64,000 nucleotides of DNA from Delphinus delphis (lineage: Eukaryota > Chordata > Mammalia > Artiodactyla > Delphinidae). Every line of letters starts with the position of its first letter. Within the stretch, counting starts at the first letter, position 1. Where the stretch lies: the NCBI RefSeq assembly GCF_949987515.2, contig NC_082697.1, forward strand, positions 23,877,730 through 23,941,729, in the 5' to 3' direction. The position numbers were made by a program, and so were the translations under genes. Of the stretch, positions 46,301-58,300 are shown piece after piece. The notes under the pieces were generated by a model. That model ran no database searches. It was not told where the DNA came from and saw only the letters and a program-made list of their open reading frames with translations.

Positions 46301-49300
46301 GGTATAATCCAATCTAGACAGGTTTCCATCTAAATTGTTATGTCTTGGCTCTTAAAAGGGTTTGCTTAATTTATAAATCCCTCAGCTATGACAGATAAAG
46401 GAGGCCTTTCTGCATTTGCTGATAGGAAGTCAGGGAGGTGGGAGGGATGCCTGCTGGGGACAGCTTGTCCCTCCTCTGGGATACTTGGCCTGTGTCTCTC
46501 CCCTGTGCCAGCCCCCATCCCTGGCTTGGGGCTCTGAGGAATTCAGCCCAGCGCCCCCCCTTCCAGTGACCTGGTCTCCTCTCTCCCTCACCTGCCCGCC
46601 TTGCCCAGCCTGGGCTCTTGGTGGGGGTTCCCGGAATGGTGAAGGGGCTACACGAAGCTCACCAGCTCTATGGCAGGTAAAGGTTCTCCCCCTGGGGACC
46701 AGGGGCCCCTGCCTGCACTCCTCCTTGGGTGGCCTTCTCCTACCTTCCTGGATTCTTCCCTTCCCAACTCCCCCCTCCTAATATCCCCTTCCCTTGCCAG
46801 GACTATCCTTCCCAGGAACCCCCCTCCCCCCCCAGGACCCTTCTTCCTCCCCCCAGGACCTCCTCCACCCCCTGCTCTCCGGCTCCCCCAGGCTGCCATG
46901 GTCCCAAGTCCTCGCCTTCGCAGCAGCTGTGGCCCAAGATGGCTTCAACATGACCCATGATCTAGGTCAGTGGGGCCTGGGGGTGGAGGGAAAGGCATGA
47001 GTTTGATGGAGAGGGGAGAGGGAACCTCTGCAATTTAGGTCCTAAGCCAGGAAGTGCCTCTCTTCCAGTTTGCTCCTCAGACCCCCTCCCCACACCACCC
47101 TACCTTCACTGGGAGGGATTCTCCAATGGGGGGTGGGGATCTGGGATTGGCCCATATACACCACCACTACCCCCCCCACCTCTGTAACAGGCTCCTGGGG
47201 GGCCGGAGGACTTAGGGCCGGCCTCTCAGCCCTCATCCACCCCACCTGTTGCGTGTACAGTCCCGACACCCCCATCCCAGCCTCGTGTCCCTGCCCGCAG
47301 CCCAAGCCCTGGCTGAACAGCCGCCACCTAATGCGTCTGAGCGCTTCCGTGAGACGTTCCTGCCCTTGGGTCACCCGCCACTACCTGGCTCACTGCTGCG
47401 ACGGCCTGACCTGGCGGCGGTGCTGGATGTGCTTGGCACCTATGGCCCCGCTGCCTTCTATGCCGGTGGCAACCTCACACTGGAGATGGTGGCAGAGGTG
47501 AGCGTGTGGGGCACCCCCGGCCCTGCGGCGGAGGACCCTACTGCAGAGAAGTCCTCTTCCCCCTCACTTCCCTGTCTTTCTTTCTGCATATATTTACTGC
47601 GGATTCCATTTACTTGAAATTCTAGAATAGACAAAACTAACCTCAGAATCAGATCAGTAGTTTGGGGAATTGGAGGGGTTGACTGGGATGAGGCACAAAG
47701 AACCTCCTAGGGTGATGAGAATATTTTGTCTTGATTGTGAGAGGTACCTTTGAGCTCCCCAGGGCTGGTACCAACCTGTATAGTGGCCTGTCCTGGCCCT
47801 CCCAGGCCTGGTGGAGACTCAGGATCAGCCTCAGCTTCCCTGAGCCCACAATCCCACCCTGCTCCCTGGATTTTCTAGGGACCGAGGGAGACACCATCTT
47901 CACTGGTGACTCAGAACTGGGGAGGATCGACACAAGGGCTTTATCACCCAACCCCAAAGAGTCTCAGTCTGAGGCAGTAATGGGTTCTGAGAACTATTGT
48001 TGATAGTTCGAAACCACTAACGGAAAATTATGTTCAAGATAAAGATACACAGACCAACTCAGTGATTGTCTCATCTGTACAATGTGGGTGGTTATGTCTA
48101 TCTCTGCCATACAGTTGTGGGAATTAAACAGGTCCATCATTCATTCTGCTTTCATGGAGAACCTGCTCTGTGCCAGCTTCTGTGCTGGGCATTGGAGTTA
48201 TGGATGTGGTGATAGATGCCTGTCTCAAACAGACATCCCTGGAAAGTCCAGCAGCGTACTGGTTTTAGATCTACTGGGTCAGGGACTCCTTCCACATTGT
48301 AAGGACTTGTTCTGTATCTCTTTCTTTCGGTCTCACAACTCTACTTTCCTCTGTTTGAAATCACTCTGTCAGATCCTTTCCACACCTGCTCTCCAGCAGC
48401 CATCCTTCCGGCAAGCCATCCCAGAGAAAGAGACTTTCTCATTCAAATAGTTCCAGCAAAGCCTCAAGGTTATGTCTCATCAGCCCATCATAGGTCTCAT
48501 GACTATTCCCAAACCAGTCACGGTAGCACAGAAAAGGAATGATCTGATTAGCCAGGGCTGGGTTGCATATCCTCTCCTGGTGGTGGAGAAGGGGATGAAG
48601 GAAACTCTAACAAAGACCATCAGAGCTTTAAGAGAGCTTTAACTTTAACTTACCAGACAAAGCCAAGAAATTCAATGTGTAGGTCACTGAGGGTAGATTA
48701 GACATCACAGGCTTCAGGTACTTAAAAGTACTAAAAAAAGGAGAGGATTCCTAGTGGTTATGCTAATTTAGAATTAAAAATTAGCATGCTGGATAGAATG
48801 AGCCCTTCAGTTTGTACAAGATTAGATCATTGGTCAGTAAAGTGCTCAGTTATGTCCCGTAAGGGTTGTCCTACGAGGGTCAACCAGAGCTCATGGTTTT
48901 GGAGTGGTTTTAGTTGGTTATAGTGAAATGCAGAATTCAGTTTTGATATCTCCTAGGCAAGTGCTGCTGTAAGTGGAAAATCTTCCTTCTACATAGGCAG
49001 AGGGCAGTATGTGCAAAGACATGTAGTCATGAGTTCAGGACCTGCAGGTCACTCTGGGTCGCTGTACAGAGCTCATTGGGGAATAGCAGGACGTGAAGTG
49101 GGAGAGGTAGGCAGGGGCCAGATCACAAAGGGCCTTGAATGCCAAGCTAAGGAGGTCATTCATAGATTGTATCCAGTACAATGTCTGGCACATAGTGGGT
49201 GCTTATTGTTAGTGCTTTTCCCCTTCCTTTTTCCTGGGGTACCCACAGCTGATGGGGTCCCTAAAGGCCATGATGGGAACTGCAGAAGGCACAATATTTG

Positions 49301-52300
49301 TAACCATTTGATCTGTGTATGATCCAAACATATACCTTAGGCTAAACCGCATGCTCACAGTGTGCTGTGTGACTCACAGCGGTGGGGGTCATTCTCTCCC
49401 CTCCAGGCTCAGCATGCAGGGGGTGTCATAACTGAGGAGGACTTCAGCAACTACAGTGCCCTCTTGGAGAAGCCTGTGTGTGGCGTGTACAGAGGTGACC
49501 TCTCCCCCAGCTCCCAGGGTCCCCACTCAGGAGAGGCCTCCCAGTCCAGGGCCACATCCTTTTGGCCTGGTGGCTCATTCCCATTTCACAAGAGAGAAAC
49601 CGAAGCAATGAGCTGCCTAAACAGCCAACCGTTGAAGCAAGCCAGAGTCAGCCTACTTCTAAAGTAGTTGTGGAGTCAGTTACCCCAAATATTTAGGATA
49701 TGGGGAGGGAGGTCTGGTCAAAGGCTAAGGCCTGGAATTTGGGGTTCTGGCCATAGGTTTTCTTTTTTTTTTTTTAATAGATTTATTTATGTATTTATTT
49801 ATTGGCTGCATTCGGTCTTCCATTGCTGTGCATGGGCTTTCTCTAGTTGCAGCGAGCGGAGGCTACTCTTCGTTGCGGTGCAAGGGCCTCTCATTGTGGT
49901 GGCTTCTCTTGTTGCGGAGCACAGGCTCCAGGCATGCACCCTTCAGCAGTTGTGGCTCGCGGGCTCCAGAGCGCAGGCTTAGTAGCTGTGGCGCACGGGC
50001 CTAGTTGCTCCGCGGCATGTGGGATCCTCCCGGACCAGGGCTCGAACCCATGTCCCCTGCATTGGCAGGCAGACTCTCAACCACTGTACCACCAGGGAAG
50101 CCCCATAGGTGTTCTTGATTCAGGGTCTGTGTTGCCTCAGCCCGCTCCCCAGCCCCACACTCACTGCCCTATGCTTCCTAAGAAGAGTCCATAAGACCAA
50201 AATCCATCTTAGCTTCAGGTTAGAACAAACCCTTCAAGACAGTCAGAGACCTGCCCCCTCATTGTGCCAAAAGGAAACTGAGGCCCAGGGGCGGAATGGA
50301 ACTTAACCTGCCAAACTCAAAACCAGTGAAGAACCCAGAAAGCCAAGCATTATGACATGGGTAAACTCCATGTTTGCAAACCCAAAGTGGTAGGTTCCTG
50401 AGTCCCTCAGAAGGTTCTCAGGCTTTCTCCCCTCGAGGAGGCCCAGATAACCTCAAGCTCCAGGAGAGGCTGCCTCTGCATTCAGGTTTCCAGGCCTAAA
50501 TCTCTTAAGCCTGATTCTTCTACCAGAAGTGGTGTTATACTGAGCAGAGGAAGAGCATAGCTTTGGAGCCAGGAAGACCTGGGTTTGAGTACCAGCTGTG
50601 CCATTCACCTTGAACAAGCCACTTCCCACTCAGAGCCTTGTTTCCCTCCTTAAAATGGAGATAATAATAGTGCCTACTGCTCAAGGTGCCCATGAGGAGG
50701 TGATGAGATGATGTTGGAAGTTATCCTGATCAGAATGGGTACTGAATGTGTAGTATTGATTTCCATTTGCCCTCCGCAGCCTGGGTTCTCTTGGCAATGT
50801 CAGTACCTTGAGTACTCTGGGCTCCCCTTACCTCTTGTAACTTTGGACCAGCTTGCCTCTTTGTACCTCAGTTTCCTTACCTATAAAATGGGAATGATAA
50901 CAGTACCCGTTATGAGGATTAAATGAGTTAATTAGTTAACGTAACTGTCATGTGTCAAGTATTATTATTGTTCCTTTGATGTCCAAACATCCAATAACAG
51001 GGGCCTCAAATAGAAAGAGAAGTTTGCTGTTTCCAGGAAGTTTCAGGGGTGGGACCAGCAGGAGCCCTGAATAATATCCTGGCCTAAGGGAGGAGCTGAA
51101 AGGAGACACATGGTGGACCAGGACACTGGACATCTGGACACCTGTCCCTGCTCTGCCAATGGACTGCAGTGTGACTCTGGGCAAATCACAGTTTTCTTGA
51201 GCCTTAGTTTCCTCATATGGACGAGGAAACTAAAGACAAGTGTTCTGGGTTGGAGTCCTGGCCCTGCCCTTGACTTGCCGTGTGAACTTGGGTGGGTCCC
51301 TTTGCCTCCCAGTGTAGTTTCCCTACCTGATGAGGGGGTTCAGTGCAGTGGTTTCAGTCTGTGTGATGGAGGGATGTGGAGATGCCTTGACCTCTCCCCT
51401 GCCGTCGGTAATTTCCTGTCCTTTCAGGCCACCTGGTTCTCAGTCCCCGACCCCCACACACAGGCCCTGCCCTCATCAGTGCTCTCAACATCCTCGAGGG
51501 CTTCAACCTCACCAGCCTGGTATCCCGGGAACAGGCTCTTCACTGGGTGGCAGAGGTAAGGCTGACCCCCTCCACTCCATCCTGGGCCTGGGGACACTAA
51601 GAGTGGGGGGATGGGGTAGTGCCAGAAGGCCTGACTAAATCACCTCCAAGTTTTCTCACACAGCACCTGGTGTGGGTGCTGGGAGGGGCTTGGCAACCTC
51701 TTCCACACTCCTGCTCTGTTTTCAGACCCTGAAGATCGCATTAGCTCTGGCCAGCAGACTGGGAGATCCCGTCTACGATTCTACCATCACTGAGAGCATG
51801 GATGACATGCTCAGGTGGGTCCCGAGGGGCAGGACCCTGGGTGCTGCAGAGGCGGTGGCAGGTGTGGGGAAAGAATCAGGTGAAAAGCAGCTGGTGGAGC
51901 AATAAGGCCTGAAGGCCCAAGTCAATTTCAGCTCAACCCCAACTCACAGTGTGACACTAGTTGCCTCACCTCGCGCCTTAGTTTCCGCATCTGTACAACA
52001 AGGTGGTCTACTTTATATAGCTCTCAAATTTTTTTGACCCTAGCAGGCACCTATATGGACCCATCTGTCCCCCCTTTTGAGTAGAAAAAGAAAGCCTAAT
52101 AACAATGAAAAGAGCCCCCAAGCAAATACTAGAGGTGGTGGGGATTTTGATTCAAATGTACTTACATCAGCAGCATAACATAGTAAGATTGTGGGCTCTA
52201 GTCGGACTGTCTCAGTTCAAATCCCAGCCTCACCATCCACTAGCTGTGCAGCCTTGGGCAAGTCATTTAAACTCTCTAAGTCTCAGTTTCTACAAGGGCC

Positions 52301-55300
52301 TGCCATTAACAGTGCCAGCCTCATGAGGTTGTGGTGCGGACTAAACAAGATCATACATGCAAAGCACTTAGCAAGTTGTCTGGCACATAATAAGTATTCA
52401 ACAAATATCATTGTTATTCTCAATTGGCAGTAGAGGTAAGATTGATTACTATGTAGCTGCTACTATAACTGACTTAAAGGCTAGCTAAAGGAAAACTCAG
52501 AAGCCAAAAATATAGTTCATATAAATTTATACTGATACTCAAACAACCCTCTATGAATTAAGTTGCAAATGATGAGACTAAATGAACAGCTAATAATTAA
52601 AAAGCAGAAACAGCAGCAACCAAAAACGAAAACCAGCTCAAGGTCACAAGGATAAAACCTAAAAACCAAGCCTCCCCGCTGCCTGCCCCCAAACCACTTG
52701 AAACAAAACCCTCTGTGCCCTCTCTGTGTGGCCACTAGCCCTCGTGGTTGAAAACTGAATGGATGTCCTCAGTAATCCTTGGTGACTTGTCATTCTCTAG
52801 TCAGTTAGAATAACTAACTAACCATTATTAGGTAAGAAACCCTCAGCTGAACTTTAAAAATAGAAAATTTCATGTTTTCAATATCAATGCATATTTAGCT
52901 CTAAAACATGAACACTTATGTTAAATTCATTTAACTAATTTATCCAATAAATAGTTATTGCTGTGCCAAGTCCTCCTGTGCCTTGAAGAAAAACTTCTAA
53001 TAGCAAGTAAAGGTCCCTGTATACAAAACCCTCCTCTAGCTAAACTCTTAATAAAACTTTAGTTCTGGACTACAAACGCTAGGTTAAATGAATTCAGTTT
53101 GTTCATTCAAAACAAATATTTTCTGAGCATCCCCTGTGTTCCAGGTACTTTCATAGAAAGGATTAAATAAATATAGTCAAGTAACTAAAAGACTTGATTT
53201 AAACATGAAATAAATTCTACATTGCCTCTAGAAGAAAACCTGAAAAACACCTAAGTAAATTCATTCAGTTCAACAACTATTTCCTGTTTATTCCCTATAT
53301 GCTAGGAATAAATGAGCCTCTGCTCTCATAGACCTAACAGTTCAGTGCGGGGAGGCAGATATTAATCAAATAATTGCACAAACAGACAGCACAAAGTGTG
53401 GTAGGTGGGGTGTAATGAGAGCCTATTGTGTGTTCATCTCCTACCTCTTGTCTTTTCAGCAAAGTGGAGGCTGCCTACTTCCGGGGCCAGATCAATGACT
53501 CCCAGACAGCCCCTGTCCCACTCCTGCCCATCTATGAGCTAAATGGGGCTCCCACGGCTGCCCAGGTGCTGATCATGGGCCCTGACGACTTCATTGTAGC
53601 CATGGTCAGGTATGCCAGCTCAGACTCAGAACCTGGCACAAGAGATCATCTGGACCAGGAAGGAGGTGTGCGGGGGGTGAGTGAGGGCGGGCGCAGGGCT
53701 CACCTGGCCCTAACCTCGGCCCCCAGCTCCCTGAACCGGCCCTTTGGCAGCGGCCTCATCACCCCCTCGGGGATCCTGCTCAACAGCCAGATGCTGGACT
53801 TCTCTTGGCCTAACAGGACTGCTAACCACCCTGCGCCCAGCCTGGTAAGGCCTTGCTTTCCTCCTCCCCTGGGGACCCTGAGGCTAGGTAGAAGATGCAG
53901 TAGTATAACTGCTCCTCCCTCCCCACTTCTTCTAGGAAATTATATTATAAAGAAAAACAGCCTAAACAAGGTGTCCACTTCATCCCCAGCCCAAGTCCAG
54001 GGCTTGGAGCCTGTTGGGTGCAAAGAAACCTCGTCCCATTCTGCTACCGTCTCACTGTGTGACACAGGGAAAGTCTTCCCCCCTCTCTGGTCCTCAGTTT
54101 CTTCACCTACTTTACAGTGAGGATACTGGCCCCCTTTTGATGCTTTGGGTACTTTTCAGCATTAGTAGTTTATGACTGTGTGATGCTGAGCACTATAGGG
54201 GCACTGAAGAGGGACCCAAAAAGAAAGGAGATGTGAATTATTGTCTATTGTGAGAGCAGCATTCTTAACTCCCTGCAGGCTGGGACCCCAGCAAGACAAA
54301 GACAGGTAGAGATGACCAGGGTGGGGATTATTCTGTTCTTTCTCATAGTCATCTTTCTTGGCTTGATCCCTCTCCTGCCACCCATGGTAGCCCCATAGCA
54401 GCCCCTTAGTTCAGTGGGCCCATTATCTACCTCAGTTATCCAGGGACCCTGCCCATTTCACAAACAGCAGACTGTGGCCTGGGGATGGGCCAGTCCCCAT
54501 GAAGACTGCGCCTGTGGAAGATTCAGGAGAGAGAGATGTTGGAAGAGTGGTGGAGTAGCCCTTCCCTGTCTTGTCCCGCCTCTTATCCCCCTGTGGTCTT
54601 GGTCCTCTGACGACAGGAGAACTCAGTGCAGCCAGGGAAGCGGCCACTGTCTTTCCTGCTGCCCACTGTGGTCCGGCCAGCAGAAGGACTCTGTGGGACC
54701 TACCTTGCTCTGGGGGCCAATGGAGCTGCCCGGGGCCTCAGCGGCCTGACCCAGGTGAGTTTTCCCCCATGATGGGCCTTTTGTGGCCAGGAGGCAAGCT
54801 GTGACCTGGGCTGCAGATGCCCCTCATGTCTCTGACTTGTCCTCATCTCCTACTCACGCAGCAAACGTGGGCTGAGGCTGCTTTGTGCCAGGCCCATCCT
54901 GAGCACTGGGGACATGAACTACATTGTTCTTAGCAAAAATGGAGCCCTGAATCGCCATGTCTTCTCAGGTTGCAGGGAAATTGCAGGACCAGTAGAATTG
55001 AGAGGTGATAGGACATCTGGGCTGCCTGGGTTCTGTCAATCTCTAGTCCCATCATGCCTCTAGTCAACATCTGAATAACAAGCAGCCTTCTTTAGGGTCT
55101 GCTTTTGAAAGGAAGGGCCTGCTACCTTCTAAAACACCTCACAACAGTTCCACGAATGTCTTGAGCATCTGATATATGTGTCAGGCCCGTACTTTGGCAG
55201 GTGGTGAGTTAACAAACCTGAGCTTTGGAATCAGACACCTCTGGGTCCCAGCCTAAGTGCTGCCAATTTCCAGCTGTGTGGTGTTGGGGAATTCACTTAA

Positions 55301-58300
55301 CCTCTCTGAACCTCAGTGTCCTCATCTGTAAAATGAAGATAATAACAAATAGATAACATTTATGGAGATTTTACTAAGTGCCAGGCACAGTGTTACATGT
55401 GGTAACCCTTTTAAGCTTCCCAACTTTGGGAGGAATCCTTACTTCTATTTCATAGATGAGGAAACTGAGACCCAGAGAAGTTAAGAAGTTAGGTTCAGTT
55501 TAGTAAGAATGGGCAGACAGTTTGGTTACAGAGCCTACCCATACTTCCAGCCACTAAGCTGAAAGTACCCACATTGTGCCCTAGACCAGCCCCAGCTATT
55601 AGCCCTCTCCTGGCCAAGAAGAAGGGAGGAGAGCCTTGGGTTGTATTAAAGGAGACTGGGTGCTAGTGATGCCTCTTCCCTAGCTCTCTCCAAACTCTGG
55701 AATGAATGGCTTTTCTTCTCTGGCCCGTGGTTTCCCCTCTGTAAAATGGAGACAGTCATCACAGGCCTGCCTGTTTTCTGGGGCTGTTGAGAAACTCAGA
55801 TGACATCCCTGGTGTAAGTGTTCAAAAGACTAAGGAGTCTGGACCAGGGACGAAGGCTGTGGATTCCTGAACCCACACCTCTGGGACAGCCCTGACTTCT
55901 GCCCCTTGGCTGCCTACAGGTCCTGCTGAATGTCCTGACTTTGAACCGGAACCTGAGTGACAGCCTGGCCCGTGGCCGCCTGCACCCCGACCTGCAGACC
56001 AACCTCCTGCAGGTGGACAGTGAGTGAAGAGCAAAGGTCCCCATGGGGTGGGCACAGGGCAGGGTGGAGAAAGGGGCTCCTCCCAAGGGTGCCCCTGCCT
56101 CTCCCAGCACCAACTCCGTGCCAGTGAAAGTTTGGTTTCTTTTAACCAACTCCTACTGGAACAGTGGAAGATCTGCGGATTGGAACCTGTCCTGCCATTT
56201 CCTGGCTGTGGCCTTGGGAAATTCACGCCTCCACTCTGAGCCTCGGTTTTCTCACTTGTAAAATAAGATATAGTTGTTCATTTTGCAAACCATTCATTCA
56301 ACAGTGTGTATTGAATACCTACCGTGTGCCAGGCATTATCCTAGGTGCTAGGGATACTGCATTTACAGGCAGACAGGAAAAGAAATAAAGAAATATAAAA
56401 AAGCAAAACAAATGCTCTGCAGAGCATTAAAGCAGGATGATGTATATGACTAACTCGATGACTGGGGAAGCGTTCACTTTAGTGACATTTAAGCTGAGAT
56501 CTGGAGAGTGAGAAAGAGCCCACCAAGCAGAGAACTGTGGCAGGCTTTGTAGGCCAAGGGAACAAATGCAAAGAACTCACTGCAGGAATGGGCTTGGTGG
56601 TTTAGGAGTAGAAAGGAAACCAGGGTGAGTGAGGGTAAGATCAGATCAGAAAGCAGGCAGGGGTCAGGTCATAGACCTTACAGATTATGGTGAGGAGATA
56701 GACTTTCTTCTAAAAAGGACGGGTGCTTAATTTTGGACACAGCTTAATTTCATAACTGGGAAAGTGTGTGCACCTTTGAGGAGTTTTTATTAGAACAATG
56801 TATTATGCTAGTCCAAAGGGGATACAAAATTGCATGAGACATGGTCCTTGCTTATTCAGTCTCCCCATTTTACAGATAAAGAAACTGATGTTCACAGAGG
56901 TTATAAACTAGTCAAAGACAAACCAATAAATGGCAGAATTGATATCAGATACATACCTGGTTGATACCAAAGACTCAGTTCTTTCCCGCATGACTCTTGA
57001 TACCTCCTGGACTGAAGCATGGTAGAAGCCACAGACCTAATTCCTCAGTAGTCATACCCTGTGGTTGCTTAGTGACGCTTGGATCCCGGCTGATGGGTGA
57101 TGAGGCCAAGTCCTTGAAAATGAATATTGCTGAACTAACATCTTCAGGTCTCTGTAGAATGTAAGGCTCTGTGCTCAGTTACCGTGGGGGTGAGGGTGCT
57201 TATCCCAGCCCTCCCTTGAAGGGCACACAGTCTAAGACAGGCTATGACGAGCGGAGGCTTGGTGAAGGGAAAGTTCACCCACCTGAGGGCTCCGGGAGGC
57301 TTAATGGAAGAGGTGACAACTGGCTGGACCTTGATGTATGAGCAGGAATTTGGCATGTGGAGGTAAAGAACACTCTGGACGGGGTCGGGTTGTTGTGGGG
57401 AACAGCTTGGGCAAAGCCAGAAAAAATGGCTCAGAGAACAGCCAGGGGGCCAGCTGGACTAGAGACATTGTTCCCCAAACTTCAGAATTTATCCAGTACC
57501 TTCATGACTTTTGACGGATTTGCACACCATCTAAAGCATTATTTACATAATGTGTGTCTACAAGTGGATTTCCTTTTTAACCTGAATGTATTTTAAAACT
57601 AAACCTTATATCATAATCACAAATGGAAAAATGGCATCATTTGCCTCAAATAGATGATAAACAGCTACAAAAAAATCAAATGTTTCTAGGTTTTAGTTAG
57701 ACATTTTTGCCCATAGAATGTTCTGAGGTCTGCTCTCTCTTTTAAAGGAGATTAGAAATGTTGGAGACCAGACTGGAACGTAGTCCTTTCTATTATCAAA
57801 AGGATTGAAAGTGAACCACAAAGGGAATATATTTCCAACTTGGTGATGTAATGCTATTTAATGTGTGTCTTTATCTCAAGAACTACCCCAAATCATCTCA
57901 TTTGGGGAAGTAAGAAGATCAGATTTTTGCTGAGGAGCATTGGGAGGTGAGGTTACAGGGCTTACCATGGAGGTTCATGTTAAGAAGTATGGACTTCATC
58001 TAGTTGAGCATGGGAGGGATATGACATGATTTGTTTTATGTAGGGGAGGTGGATTGAAGGGAGGAGAACTTAAGTCAGAGAAACACAAGAAGAAACTGGG
58101 ATAATGGTCCAGGCAAGAGATGATGAAGACCTGAACTTATGCGAGAGTGGGGATTTGTTCATTTATCTAGAAAATACTTGTTTAACATTTACTGTGTCCT
58201 CACCCTGTTCTAGGCACTGGGACTCAATAGTGAACAAGACAGCATTTTTGCCTTCAAAAAACTTACATTCTAGTGGAGAAAGACACAGTAAATAAATAAA

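Noticed and set aside
53428..54120. A 230-codon open frame on the plus strand
   Set aside because: It is GGT7 exon 11, intron 11 and exon 12 read through, plus intron 12. Splice sites and the GGT family alignment show it is not a separate gene.
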